64,000 nt of DNA from an uncultured Prevotella sp. Lineage in GTDB: Bacteria; Bacteroidota; Bacteroidia; Bacteroidales; Bacteroidaceae. The notes below the pieces were generated by a model. The model searched no databases, was not told the origin of the DNA, and worked only from the letters and a program-made list of their open reading frames with translations. The position numbers were made by a program, and so were the translations under genes. The stretch spans positions 1-64,000 of the forward strand of contig ONAR01000004.1 in NCBI GenBank assembly GCA_900315835.1. Reading direction: 5' to 3'. Positions 7,938 to 17,010 of the stretch are shown in pieces (the stretch's first letter is position 1; each line of letters begins with the position of its first letter).

Positions 7938-8933
7938 ATGAAGATATTGATAACCGGCGCCAGTGGTTTCATTGGCAGTTTTATCGTTGAGGAAGCCCTC
8001 CGCCGCGGCTTCGAGACATGGGCAGGGGTGCGTGCCAGCAGTTCACACGCGTACCTGCAGGATGCGCGCATCCATTTCATCAATCTTGACTTTTCGTCTG
8101 AGGATAAGCTCGTTGAGGCCCTGCGCGACCACGACTTCGACTATATTGTTCATGCGGCAGGCATCACCAAGGCCATGCGCAAGGACGACTTCATGCGTGT
8201 CAACTATGAGGGCACGCGCAACTTTGTCAACGCCATTCTGAAGGTGGGCATGCCCCTGAAGCGCTTCATCTACATGAGCAGTCTGAGCATCTTCGGCGCC
8301 ATCAAGGAGCGCCAGCCTTATCAGGAGATAGAAGAGAGCGACCTGCCGAAGCCCAACACTGCTTACGGTCGCAGCAAACTGAAGGCCGAGCAGTTCCTCG
8401 ACAGCATCGGCAACGACTTCAACTACATCATCCTCCGGCCCACGGGCGTATACGGTCCGCGGGAGAAAGACTACTACGTGATGATGAAAAGCATCAAGCA
8501 GCATGTCGACTTCAGCGTCGGCTTCCGCCGACAGGACATCACCTTCGTCTATGTGAAGGACCTGGTGCAGGCCGTCTTCCTGGCCCTCGACCACGGCATG
8601 TCGGGGCGGAAATACTTCCTCTCCGACGGTGAGGTGTATCAAAGCTCCACGTTCAGCGATTACATCCACGAGGAACTGGGCAAGCCCTGGTGGCTGCGCA
8701 TCAAGGCACCGATATGGGTGCTGAAGCTCGTTACGATGTGCGGCGAATACGTCGGACGCATGACCGGCAAGATGATTGTGCTCAACAACGACAAGTTCAA
8801 CATCCTCCGTCAGCGCAACTGGCGGTGCGACATTGAGCCGGCCTGCGATGAGCTCGGCTACCATCCCTATTATAAGCTGCGCGAAGGCGTGAAGGAGACC
8901 GTAGCCTGGTATAAGAAGGAGGGCTGGCTGTAA
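7938..8933 (+). CDS. NAD(P)-dependent epimerase/dehydratase (extended SDR)
   Basis: Short-chain dehydrogenase/reductase of the extended, sugar-nucleotide-epimerase-like type (331 aa). The N-terminus carries the Rossmann nucleotide-binding motif ITGASGFIGSF (5-15) and the active-site pair Y143-GRS-K147 (YGRSK). SSLSIFG at 114-120 provides the catalytic Ser. The C-terminal third is less conserved, so the substrate is not predictable; nucleotide-sugar or steroid-like substrates both occur in this group. Its stop overlaps the start of the PAP2 gene (TAATG), so the two are translationally coupled. Confidence 0.88.
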   Translation: MKILITGASGFIGSFIVEEALRRGFETWAGVRASSSHAYLQDARIHFINLDFSSEDKLVEALRDHDFDYIVHAAGITKAMRKDDFMRVNYEGTRNFVNAILKVGMPLKRFIYMSSLSIFGAIKERQPYQEIEESDLPKPNTAYGRSKLKAEQFLDSIGNDFNYIILRPTGVYGPREKDYYVMMKSIKQHVDFSVGFRRQDITFVYVKDLVQAVFLALDHGMSGRKYFLSDGEVYQSSTFSDYIHEELGKPWWLRIKAPIWVLKLVTMCGEYVGRMTGKMIVLNNDKFNILRQRNWRCDIEPACDELGYHPYYKLREGVKETVAWYKKEGWL

Positions 8934-9889
8934 TGAAGATCAGGCAGTTGTTTACCATCGAGAAGAACCCGCGCAAAGGCCTCTATCCGCTCGAGTGGGT
9001 GGTGCTGGTGTATATGGCGCTGACGCTGCTTCTGGTGCTGTTTTGTACGACGAAGGTGCAAAATCCCGATGCAATGGTGTGGGGCCGCGTGCGCATTGCC
9101 GCCCTCGCCGTGGGCATGTGGGTGGTGTATCGGCTGGTGCCCTGCAGGCTGACGCAGTTTCTGCGCGTGCTCTTTCAGATGCTGCTCTTAGGCTGGTGGT
9201 ATGGCGATACCTACAACTTGAACACCCTTTTCGCCAATCAGGACCATATTGTCGCCTCATGGGATCAGGCCATCTTCGGCTTCCAACCCGCCCTGCGCTT
9301 TGCCGAAGTGTATCCACAGGCGTGGATCAGCGAGATTCTTGAAATAGCCTACGCCTGCTATTTCCCCGTGATTATCATGGTGTGCGTGTTTTATTTCTTT
9401 GCCCGTTACAAGGAGTTTGAGCGCTGCTGCTTCATCGTCATGGCGTCGTTTTTCACGTATTACATCATCTTCGACCTCTTCCCCGTCACCGGTCCGATGT
9501 ATTATTTCCACGCCATCGGTCTGGACAAGGCTGCCCACGGTGTGTTCCCTTGCCTGGGCGACTATTTCCGCACCCATACGGAGATGATGGCGCCTCCGGG
9601 CTACCACGACGGCATCGGCTACGCCCTGCTGCAGACCATCCACGAGGGTGAGCGGCCTACGGGCGCCTTCCCCAGCTCCCACGTCGGCATCACGGTGGTG
9701 TGTCTGATGCTCGCCATCCATTCGCGCAACAAGACGCTCTCGCTCATCGTGCTGTCCCTCGTCATCCTTATTTGCTTCGCCACCGTCTATACACGCGCCC
9801 ATTACGCCATCGACTCCATGATGGGGCTGGTGAGCGGACTACTGTTCTATTTCCTTTGGATGGGCGTTTCACGTAAATATAAACTATAA
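8933..9889 (+). CDS. PAP2-superfamily membrane phosphatase / inositolphosphotransferase-like protein
   Basis: A 318-aa protein with about six membrane helices. The PAP2 motifs are visible late in the chain: RPTGAFPSSHVG near residue 241 and RAHYAIDSMMG near residue 287, with the catalytic histidines of the second and third phosphatase motifs. The long N-terminal half with aromatic helices resembles the PAP2 group that acts on lipid phosphates or on inositol phosphoceramide synthesis. It overlaps the epimerase stop by one base and sits 8 bp before miaB, so it is in one operon. Sphingolipid or phospholipid metabolism is a reasonable but unproven role. Confidence 0.8.
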   Translation: MKIRQLFTIEKNPRKGLYPLEWVVLVYMALTLLLVLFCTTKVQNPDAMVWGRVRIAALAVGMWVVYRLVPCRLTQFLRVLFQMLLLGWWYGDTYNLNTLFANQDHIVASWDQAIFGFQPALRFAEVYPQAWISEILEIAYACYFPVIIMVCVFYFFARYKEFERCCFIVMASFFTYYIIFDLFPVTGPMYYFHAIGLDKAAHGVFPCLGDYFRTHTEMMAPPGYHDGIGYALLQTIHEGERPTGAFPSSHVGITVVCLMLAIHSRNKTLSLIVLSLVILICFATVYTRAHYAIDSMMGLVSGLLFYFLWMGVSRKYKL

Positions 9890-9897
9890 CACAGACA

Positions 9898-11295
9898 ATG
9901 AAGAAACTATACATAGAGACCTACGGCTGCCAGATGAATGTGGCCGACTCGGAGGTTGTGGCCGCCGTGATGAAGATGGCCGGCTACGAGCCCACCGACA
10001 ACGAGGCTGAGGCCGACGCCGTATTCCTCAACACCTGTTCGGTGCGTGAGAATGCGGAGAACAAGATTTACCACCGGCTCGACCAGCTCTATGCCCAGCA
10101 GCGCCACAACAGCGCCGAGGGCGTGCGCAGGCCGATACTCGGAGTGCTGGGCTGCATGGCCGAGCGCGTGAAGAACGACCTCATCGAAAACCACCACGCC
10201 AACCTCGTCTGCGGACCCGACGCCTACCTCAATCTGCCCGAGATGATGGCGTCAGCCGAACTCGGTCAGCAGGCCGTCGACGTACAGCTCTCCACCACTG
10301 AGACCTACCGCAACATCATCCCCACGCGCATCGGCGGCAACCACGTGGGCGGTTTCGTGAGCATCATGCGCGGCTGCAACAACTTCTGCCACTACTGCAT
10401 CGTGCCCTATACCCGTGGCCGCGAGCGATCACGCGACGTCGAGAGCATTCTCGCCGAGGTGCGCGACCTGCACGACCGCGGCTTCAAGGAGGTGACGCTG
10501 CTCGGTCAGAACGTCAACTCCTACGGTTTGCTGCCCAACGGCAAGCGGCCTGACAACGGCATCATCATCGAGGAACAGGGCGGTCAGGAGCTGCATGTCT
10601 GCTCGTTTGCCGAACTGCTTCGTCGTGTGGCTGAGGCCGTACCCGACATGCGTGTGCGCTTCACCACATCCAATCCCGAGGACATGAGCGAGGACATCCT
10701 ACACGCCATCGCCGACGAGCCCAATCTCTGCCACCACATCCACTTCCCCGTTCAGAGCGGCAGCGATAAGGTGCTGCACGATATGAACCGTAAATACACG
10801 CGTGAGGACTACCTGCGCAAGGTCGACGCCATACGCCGCATCATCCCCGACTGCGGCCTGACCACCGACGTCTTCGTGGGCTATCACGACGAGACCGAGG
10901 ACGACTTCCAGCAGACGCTCTCACTGATGAAGACGGTGGGCTTCGACGCTGCCTTCATGTTCAAATACTCAGAGCGCCCCGGCACCTACGCCGCAAAGCA
11001 TCTGCCCGACAACGTACCCGAGGAGGAGAAGATACGCCGTCTCAATACGCTCATTCACTTGCAGACCGAGATCAGCGCCGAGCGCAACAGGCAAGACAAG
11101 GGCAAGGAGTTTGAAATCCTCATCGAGCGCTTCTCCAAGCGCAGCCACGACCAGCTCATGGGCCGCACACCGCAGAACAAGGCCGTCGTCGTCGCCCGCG
11201 GCAACCACCACATCGGCGACCGCGTGAGGGTGAGGATTACCGGCAGCTCGTCGGCCACCCTGTTCGGCGAGGAAATCGTGGAAACATTGAAGTAG
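9898..11295 (+). CDS. miaB: tRNA-2-methylthio-N6-dimethylallyladenosine synthase
   Basis: Radical-SAM methylthiotransferase that adds the methylthio group to i6A37 of tRNAs. The 465-aa protein has the three N-terminal cluster cysteines C11 (YGCQMN), C47 (NTCSVRE) and C86 (LGCMAE), the radical SAM cysteines C160-X3-C164-X2-C167 (GCNNFCHYC), and a C-terminal TRAM domain from about residue 390. The QSGSDKVL segment is typical of MiaB rather than RimO. It is read through from the epimerase/PAP2 genes and precedes the ABC exporter by 24 bp. Confidence 0.96.
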   Translation: MKKLYIETYGCQMNVADSEVVAAVMKMAGYEPTDNEAEADAVFLNTCSVRENAENKIYHRLDQLYAQQRHNSAEGVRRPILGVLGCMAERVKNDLIENHHANLVCGPDAYLNLPEMMASAELGQQAVDVQLSTTETYRNIIPTRIGGNHVGGFVSIMRGCNNFCHYCIVPYTRGRERSRDVESILAEVRDLHDRGFKEVTLLGQNVNSYGLLPNGKRPDNGIIIEEQGGQELHVCSFAELLRRVAEAVPDMRVRFTTSNPEDMSEDILHAIADEPNLCHHIHFPVQSGSDKVLHDMNRKYTREDYLRKVDAIRRIIPDCGLTTDVFVGYHDETEDDFQQTLSLMKTVGFDAAFMFKYSERPGTYAAKHLPDNVPEEEKIRRLNTLIHLQTEISAERNRQDKGKEFEILIERFSKRSHDQLMGRTPQNKAVVVARGNHHIGDRVRVRITGSSSATLFGEEIVETLK

Positions 11296-11319
11296 AACCC
11301 GTTAGAATTAGAGAAGACT

Positions 11320-13164
11320 ATGAAAGAGTTTATGCAAGTGCTGCTGCGCTTCGTGCCGCCTTATAAGAAATATCTTTTCCTGTCGGTGGTTTTCAATATC
11401 CTCTCGGCACTGCTCAACATCTTTTCTTTCGCCGCACTCATCCCCATCCTGCAGATCCTTTTCCAGGTCGACGGCGGACTGCGGGCCAACGAGCTCATGG
11501 AGTGGGACTGGGATAACATCAAGGAGGTGCTCACCAACAACGGCGCCTACTATGTGCAGCAGATGGTCATCGAGACCAGCGCCACGACGACGCTGCTCTT
11601 CATCGGCCTCTTCCTCGCCTTCATGACGCTGCTCAAGACCACGGCCTACTTCCTTTCGTCGGCCTCGGTCATGCCCATCCGCACCGGCGTTGTGCGCGAC
11701 ATCCGCAACCAGCTCTACCATAAGATTACCTCGCTGTCGCTGAGCTTTTTCAGCGAGGAGCGCAAGGGCGACATCATTGCCCGCATGAGCGGCGACGTAC
11801 AGGAGATTGAGAACAGCATCATGTCGTCGCTCGACATGCTGTTTAAGAACCCCATTCTCATCTTCTTCTACTTCGTCACGCTGCTCGTCATCTCGTGGCA
11901 GCTCACCATCTTCACCATCGTCTTCGTACCCGTCTTCGGCTGGTTCATGGGCTTTGTCGGCCGTAAGCTGAAGTCGAAGAGCATACAGGCCCAGCAGCTT
12001 TGGAGCGACACGATGAGTCAGGTGGAGGAGACGCTCGGCGGCCTGCGCATCATCAAGGCCTTCAATGCGGAGCAGAAGATGAACGACCGCTTCGACAAGA
12101 CCAACACCGCTTACCGCAACCAGTTGCTGCGCGTCACCATCCGTCAGCAGATGGCCCACCCCATGAGCGAGTTCCTCGGAACGGTGATGATCATCGTGGT
12201 GCTGTGGTTCGGCGGCATCCTGGTGCTCAACAAGGCGCTGCTCGACGGCCCTACATTCATCTATTACCTCGTCATTCTCTACAGCATCATCAACCCGCTG
12301 AAGGACTTCTCCAAGGCCAGCTACAACATCCCCAAGGGCCTCGCCTCAATGGAGCGCATCGACAAGATACTGAAGGCTGAGATAGAGATTAAGGAGAAGC
12401 CCAATCCCATCCGCATCAAGAGTTTTGACCACGAGATTGAGTTCCGCCACGTCTCGTTTGCCTACACCGATACGAAGACCGACGAGCTGCGCTATGTGCT
12501 CAAAGACATCAACCTCGTGGTGCCGAAGGGCAAGACCGTGGCGCTCGTCGGACAGAGCGGCAGCGGCAAGTCGACGCTCGTCGACCTCATTCCGCGCTAC
12601 TACGACGTGCAGGAAGGTGAGGTGCTCATCGACGGCATCAACGTGAAGGACCTCGGCATCCACGACCTGCGCTCGCTCATCGGCAACGTCAACCAGGAGG
12701 CCATTCTCTTCAACGACACCATCAAGAACAACATCAAGTTCGGCAAGGATGACGCTACCGACGAGGAGGTCATCAATGCCGCGAAGATAGCCAACGCCTA
12801 CGACTTCATCATGGAGACCGAGCACGGCTTCGACACGAATATCGGTGACCGCGGCGGCCGTCTGTCGGGTGGTCAGCGCCAGCGCATCAGCATTGCCCGC
12901 GCCATCCTCAAGAACCCGCCAATCCTCATCCTCGATGAGGCCACGTCGGCCCTCGACACCGAGAGCGAGCGCCTGGTGCAGAATGCGCTGTATAAGCTGA
13001 TGAAGTCGCGCACCACCGTGGCCGTGGCCCACCGCCTGAGCACCATCAAGAATTCAGATGAGATCTGCGTGCTGCACGACGGCGAGATTGTGGAGCGCGG
13101 CACCCACGATGAGCTGATGGCGCGCAACGGCTACTACCACAAGCTCCACGATATGCAGCAATAA
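11320..13164 (+). CDS. MsbA-type ABC exporter (fused permease and ATPase)
   Basis: A homodimeric-type half transporter of 614 aa with six membrane helices in residues 1-330 and a nucleotide-binding domain at about 365-610. Walker A GQSGSGKST is near residue 411, the ABC signature LSGGQRQR near 516, Walker B ILILDEATSALD near 535 and the H-loop VAHRLST near 570. Family members flip lipid A core or export lipids and peptides; an MsbA role is likely given no accessory proteins, but this is inference. It closes the operon starting at 7938; no intrinsic terminator follows on this strand. Confidence 0.9.
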   Translation: MKEFMQVLLRFVPPYKKYLFLSVVFNILSALLNIFSFAALIPILQILFQVDGGLRANELMEWDWDNIKEVLTNNGAYYVQQMVIETSATTTLLFIGLFLAFMTLLKTTAYFLSSASVMPIRTGVVRDIRNQLYHKITSLSLSFFSEERKGDIIARMSGDVQEIENSIMSSLDMLFKNPILIFFYFVTLLVISWQLTIFTIVFVPVFGWFMGFVGRKLKSKSIQAQQLWSDTMSQVEETLGGLRIIKAFNAEQKMNDRFDKTNTAYRNQLLRVTIRQQMAHPMSEFLGTVMIIVVLWFGGILVLNKALLDGPTFIYYLVILYSIINPLKDFSKASYNIPKGLASMERIDKILKAEIEIKEKPNPIRIKSFDHEIEFRHVSFAYTDTKTDELRYVLKDINLVVPKGKTVALVGQSGSGKSTLVDLIPRYYDVQEGEVLIDGINVKDLGIHDLRSLIGNVNQEAILFNDTIKNNIKFGKDDATDEEVINAAKIANAYDFIMETEHGFDTNIGDRGGRLSGGQRQRISIARAILKNPPILILDEATSALDTESERLVQNALYKLMKSRTTVAVAHRLSTIKNSDEICVLHDGEIVERGTHDELMARNGYYHKLHDMQQ

Positions 13165-13233
13165 GGTTTGTTGTTCCTCCCTTCTTCCTATAAAACCCAT
13201 AAGTCCCATCAACCCCATCTCTCTCATTCCAAT

Positions 13234-13276
13234 AAAAAAGCAAATCCCCATTTCTTCGCTAAGAAATGGGGATTTG
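13234..13276 (-). terminator. Intrinsic terminator of small RNA copy B
   Basis: A perfect 16-bp stem, arms 13241-13256 and 13261-13276, around a 4-nt loop, followed in the minus sense by GCTTTTTT (13240-13234). The stem differs from copy A in the upper part but compensatory pairing is kept, as expected for a selected hairpin. Confidence 0.88.
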
Positions 13277-13475
13277 TGCTAACCTAAAAACCAATCTTAA
13301 TCGTTACCAAAACGAACTAAAACCTAATGAAAAACCTAAAAACTAACTCTTAAACCTAAAAACTAAAAACCTATATGAAACAATCTACTAACTAATCTAC
13401 TTACTTCTAATGGTTTCGTCGCGGGAAGTTAATCAAGGCGTTGTGGAATCAACCGTCGTCCTTGTTTCCTTTTGA
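13234..13475 (-). ncRNA. Putative small RNA, copy B (about 242 nt)
   Basis: Paralogue of copy A on the same strand. After a promoter (TTG 13511-13509, 20 bp, TACCTTTG 13488-13481) the transcript runs about 242 nt to a terminator at 13276-13234. It shares the 59-nt identical core (13334-13392) with copy A. It also has an extra 45-nt stretch between core and terminator, made of degenerate GGTTTTTAG-like units that look like internal duplication. No start codon occurs before the terminator stem. No gene follows in the sense direction within reach, as msbA converges on it. Confidence 0.75.
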
Positions 13476-13480
13476 CACTG

Positions 13481-13511
13481 CAAAGGTAGGTTGTTTTTAG
13501 AAACCCCACAA
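13481..13511 (-). promoter_or_regulatory. Promoter of small RNA copy B
   Basis: TTG at 13511-13509, exactly 20 bp, TACCTTTG at 13488-13481. It has the same spacing as copy A. Predicted start near 13475. Confidence 0.8.
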
Positions 13512-13549
13512 CACTTTAATCCTCATTTTCCTTGCTTTTGGCCCCTTTA

Positions 13550-13583
13550 TTGACCTAAATCAACATATTGTGTACGTACACAA
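13550..13583 (-). promoter_or_regulatory. Composite operator: Crp/Fnr-like dyad plus TTGTGT palindrome (copy B)
   Basis: On the minus strand TTGATTTAGGTCAA (13563-13550) and, upstream of it, the perfect 16-bp palindrome TTGTGTACGTACACAA (13568-13583). Distances from dyad to promoter differ by only one base from copy A (dyad to TAnnTTTG 61 versus 60 intervening bases), while flanking sequence has diverged. Conservation of sites and spacing against a drifted background argues for regulator binding. Confidence 0.68.
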
Positions 13584-13635
13584 CATAGAAACCGCAGTTT
13601 TAGCGCTATTTTGCCCCAGTTTCATCACAGTGGGC

Positions 13636-13872
13636 CTAAAGTTTCGTTTTACCCTGCTCCGGTGTTTCGCCCGCTGCTTTCCGCGTTGGATTGGCACCTT
13701 TATGATGCGTCTTCTGCATGAATTCCTTCGGCATCATGCCCGTGAACTTCTTAAACGCGGCGATGAACGACGACCTCGAACCCAGTGTCAAGGCAATGAG
13801 TAGCAAGGTCAATAGGTTTCTCTTTATCGTTGTTTTGACTTCCGTATGCAAAGATAATAATAATTTCATCAA
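13636..13872 (-). pseudogene. Remnant of an AraC-family regulator C-terminus
   Basis: A 78-codon open frame whose residues 27-54 (13794-13711) read as the last helix-turn-helix of AraC/XylS proteins, notably FIAAFKKFTGMMPKEFM with the family hallmark F-x3-FKK-x-TGxxPxEF. The expected earlier helix-turn-helix and any sensor domain are missing, and the flanking residues match nothing. In Bacteroidetes such C-termini are common in hybrid two-component regulators of polysaccharide loci, consistent with the truncated susC just downstream. Only about 28 residues carry the signal, so the call is moderate. Confidence 0.55.
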
Positions 13873-13914
13873 CGTCGCAAAAAATCGTTAGTCGATGATG
13901 GTCATGCCGATGAT

Positions 13915-14024
13915 TAGTGGCGATTGCAGGGCAGTGTAGTGGCGATTGCAGGGCAGTGTAGTGTCGCTCGCAGGGCAGTGTAGTGGCGCTCGCAGGGCAG
14001 TGTAGTGTCGCTTGCAGGGCTGTG
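13915..14024. repeat. Five tandem 22-bp repeats (array 1)
   Basis: Units at 13915, 13937, 13959, 13981 and 14003. The consensus begins TAGTGKCGMTYGCAGGGC and ends AGTG. Units alternate at a few positions, for example GCGATTGC in units 1-2 and GCGCTCGC or TCGCTCGC later. There are no unique spacers, so this is a minisatellite rather than a CRISPR array. Confidence 0.92.
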
Positions 14025-14261
14025 GTCATTCCCCCTTATCCGCCCGACGTACGGCAGTTATTGCCCGGAATGTAAAGTTTTTTGATGTTTTAAGGGCCCT
14101 CAGAAGGGCCTCGAAATGAACAAGCACGTCCTTGGCTCCAAATACGGCCATTCTGAGCGGTTTTACGCAAATATCTGTTAATCAGCAGCTTATGCAGATA
14201 AATGAATAAATCGCGGTTGCCGGGCATTGTGCCGAAGCCGTCATAAGGCCCTTATCGCGTT

Positions 14262-14371
14262 GCGATAGCTATGGTTTCGTGGTGCGATAGCTATGTTATC
14301 GCGGTGCGATAGCTATGGTTTCGCAGTGCGATAGCTATGGTATCGCGATGCGATAACTATGTTATCGCGAT
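14262..14371. repeat. Five tandem 22-bp repeats (array 2)
   Basis: Units at 14262, 14284, 14306, 14328 and 14350, consensus starting GCGATAGCTATGGTWTCGC. Each unit contains a near-palindrome around GATAGCTATC-like sequence. A partial sixth unit follows (GTGATC). It shares unit length and copy number with array 1 but not its sequence. Confidence 0.92.
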
Positions 14372-14714
14372 GTGATCAGGCCTTTTTCGCGTTTGGGAGG
14401 GGGTGAAATGCCATTTTCCCCTCAATTTTAACGCTCCTCCATCTCCCTTTCCCCGTTTTTCAATCGCTGGAATGCCGGTTTTTCATAACGTCATTTTGTC
14501 CGCTATTTTCCGAATTTATCGTTTCCGCTCTTGCGTCTTCCCGCTCCGGCATCAGGCCTCCGTGAATGGGCCTTATTGCGGCTATTTTGCAATGTAAAAT
14601 GTTCTTTCCCCTTAGTTTGAACAACTTATTTGCTTATCCAATAGCCTTATTATTAGCTGTTTACAACTCAAACAAGCCGTTTGCAGCGGTATTGACATTC
14701 TTCGATGGAAATCA

Positions 14715-14746
14715 TTTGGCGCGAGCCGGAAAATCACCTAATTTTG
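14715..14746 (+). promoter_or_regulatory. Promoter of the truncated susC gene
   Basis: TTTG at 14715-14718, a 20-bp spacer and TAATTTTG at 14739-14746. It is intact, so the broken susC is probably still transcribed with a leader of roughly 170 nt. Confidence 0.75.
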
Positions 14747-14923
14747 CCGCAGAAAACTTAAAAGCAAACCATCGTGGTTGCTACCATCCGCGTTAAAAAC
14801 GGAAAGGCACCAATCCATAACCCGGATGCCACCGCGCATAAAACGGATTCCAGTCGCTCCAAATCAGATTCCATTGCATCAAAACTGAATTAAATATAGT
14901 ATCAAAGCTTAAAACGAAAACTT

Positions 14924-15478
14924 ATGAGTAAACTGAAGAGAAGCTTATTGCTTTGCTTAGCACTGGTTACCACCATCGTAATACAGGCCCAAAGCGTAGT
15001 GAAAGGTACAGTTGTCGACGAGACCGGTGAACCGGTTATTGGCGCCACAGTCATGCAGAAAGGCACTAATAAAGGTGCTGTGACCGACCTGAATGGTAAC
15101 TTCACCTTATCTGACGTACCTGCGAAGTGCCAGATTGAGGTGTCTTACATCGGTTATCAGACACAGACCCTCGACTTTTCCGGTCAGCCGTCGATGACGG
15201 TCAAGCTGGCCGTTGAGCAGAAATCGCTCAATGAGGTGGTCGTTGTGGGTTACGGAACGCAGAAGAAGGTCAACCTGACCGGTTCCGTGGCCAATGTCGA
15301 CAGCAAACTGCTCGAGAACCGACCGCTGACCACAGTCTCGGCTGGTCTGCAGGGCCTGTTGCCCGGTGTCACCGTCTCGCAGGGCAGCGGTCAGCCGGGT
15401 TCTGACGGCGGTACCATCCGCATCCGCGGCGTGGGAACGCTCAACAACTCCAACCCAATGGTCATTTTATCCCCGTGA
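14924..15478 (+). pseudogene. 5' fragment of a SusC/RagA-type TonB-linked receptor gene
   Basis: 184 codons hold a signal peptide (residues 1-23, ending IQAQ), a carboxypeptidase-regulatory-like domain (VVKGTVVDETGEPVIGATV, about 24-100), the TonB-box region with NEVVVVGYGTQKK (about 103-116), and the start of the plug domain up to RIRGVGTLNNSNP. A SusC protein normally runs to about 1000 residues; here the frame leaves the family after PMV and ends three codons later. The sequence then continues as a GH28-like gene in another frame. Only the first fifth survives, so no barrel can form. Confidence 0.92.
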
Positions 15479-16856
15479 GGGCATTGCCAAGAGCGATGTG
15501 TATGCGGTCGACATCAGACAGGCGGGGCACGACTGGCAGACGGTGCCGGTGTATGCCTGTCAGGTGGACATGCATCAGTTGTCTACCGCCTCTTTCGCTG
15601 AGTGGGATATGAACGGGCAAACGGAGGTGCGCGTGCGCCTGCTGCGCCCCGACGTCATCACCGCCGATACGCTGCCCGTGATGATACGGCCGCAGTCGAG
15701 GGGAATAAAGTTTACGCAGCCGGATCAGAACGCCGTCTGCTTCACCCTCGACAGGCCCGAATACCTGAGCGTGGAGTTCGGCGGCGACCGCCACCACAAC
15801 CTCCATCTCTTTGCCAACCCTCTGCTGCAGGAGCATTACACGGGTAACGAGCCGGGCTGCATCAACTGGACCGGCGTCAACAGTCAGGACGTCTTCGTCA
15901 AGGATGCGCCGCTCATCTACTTCGGCCCCGGCATCCACAAGCCCAAGGACCTGCCCAGCGAGGAGATAAAGATACCGTCGAATACGACCGTTTATCTGGC
16001 GCCCGGTGCGGTGGTGAAGGCGCGGCTCATCGTTGACCACGCCGAGAACGTGCGCATCATCGGCCGCGGCTTGGTCGACCATCCCCTGCGTGGCGTGGAG
16101 ATTACCTTCTCCAAACACGTGCTGGTCGACGGTCTGACCATCGTCAATCCCCTTCACTACACCATCTTCGGCGGCCAGAGCGAGGACATCGTCATCCGTA
16201 ATGTGAAGTCGTTCTCCAGTCGCGGGTGGTCCGACGGCTTCGACCTGATGTGCTGCCGCAGGGTCAGGATTAATAATGTGTTTCTCCGCAATTCCGACGA
16301 CTGTATCGCGCTTTACAACCATCGCTGGTGGTATTGGGGCGGCGCCGACAGCATCGACGTACAGCGGGCTACGCTGTGGTGCGACTTTGCCCATCCCGTC
16401 AATATCGGCACCCACGGTGACGACCGGTCGGCAACGGGGGAGACGCTACAGCATGTCCGCATACAAGACTGCGATATCCTGCGCCATAAGGGCGACGGTA
16501 TGCTCAGCATCAATTGCGGCGACAAGAACAGCGTGAAGGACGTCAGCTTCGACAGCATCCGCATCGAGGGCGTGGAGCGTGGTCGGCTGACCGATATGCA
16601 GGTGTTGTTCAGCAAGAAATACAACCGTGCGCCGGGCAACAGCATCAGCAATATCCGCTTCTCTAACATCACGGTCAGCAACGACTGTGCGGCCAATATG
16701 CTGCAGTCGCGTATCAAGGACTATGACGCCAGCCACGGCGTGAGCGACTACTCGTTCAGCAATGTGCGCATCGGCAAGCGCCGTTTCGACCCCAAGAGAG
16801 ACGTGGAAAGAAACAGAAAAGACGTGGAAAGAAAGAAAAATCCGGCTTTACAGTAA
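15466..16856 (+). pseudogene. GH28-like right-handed beta-helix hydrolase lacking its 5' end
   Basis: From about codon YPREGIAKSDVYAV the frame matches the mature start of bacterial polygalacturonase-like proteins and runs on for about 460 residues. Recognisable elements are TVYLAPGAVVKARLI, NSDDCIALYNH (the N-x-D...DD catalytic region), and VNIGTHGDD (equivalent of the GHG motif). The signal peptide and own start codon are missing. The only upstream in-frame ATG (15366) lies inside the susC fragment in the wrong frame and gives no export signal. The C-terminus ends in a duplicated Lys/Arg/Glu-rich stretch (DVERNRKDVERKK) from a short direct repeat. Probably unproductive, though the catalytic body is intact. 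Confidence 0.8.
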
Positions 16857-17010
16857 CCGTCATCCGGCTTTGGCGTTACCGTCAAAATTGTCAACCGGGA
16901 AACTGCGGCCGGTGGCCGGCACCAGGCCGGCCACTACACTAAAACCTGGGCGGACGGCCTTTGAAACCCTGCGTATCCGGCCATTGCGAATACCACTTAT
17001 TGTAATCTTC

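Larger units (their letters stand above)
13165..14923. other. 1.76-kb gene-poor region
   Basis: No intact gene is visible. From left to right it contains small RNA copy B with its operator (13234-13583), an AraC-family C-terminal remnant (about 13711-13794), two unrelated arrays of five 22-bp repeats (13915-14024 and 14262-14371), and the promoter and 170-nt leader of a truncated susC gene. The remaining sequence, 14372-14710, shows only short ORFs without recognisable motifs. The mixture looks like the scar of a lost polysaccharide-utilisation locus. Confidence 0.75.

Noticed and set aside
13915-14371. CRISPR array
   Set aside because: Units are directly adjacent with no unique spacers and no cas genes are present; these are tandem minisatellites.
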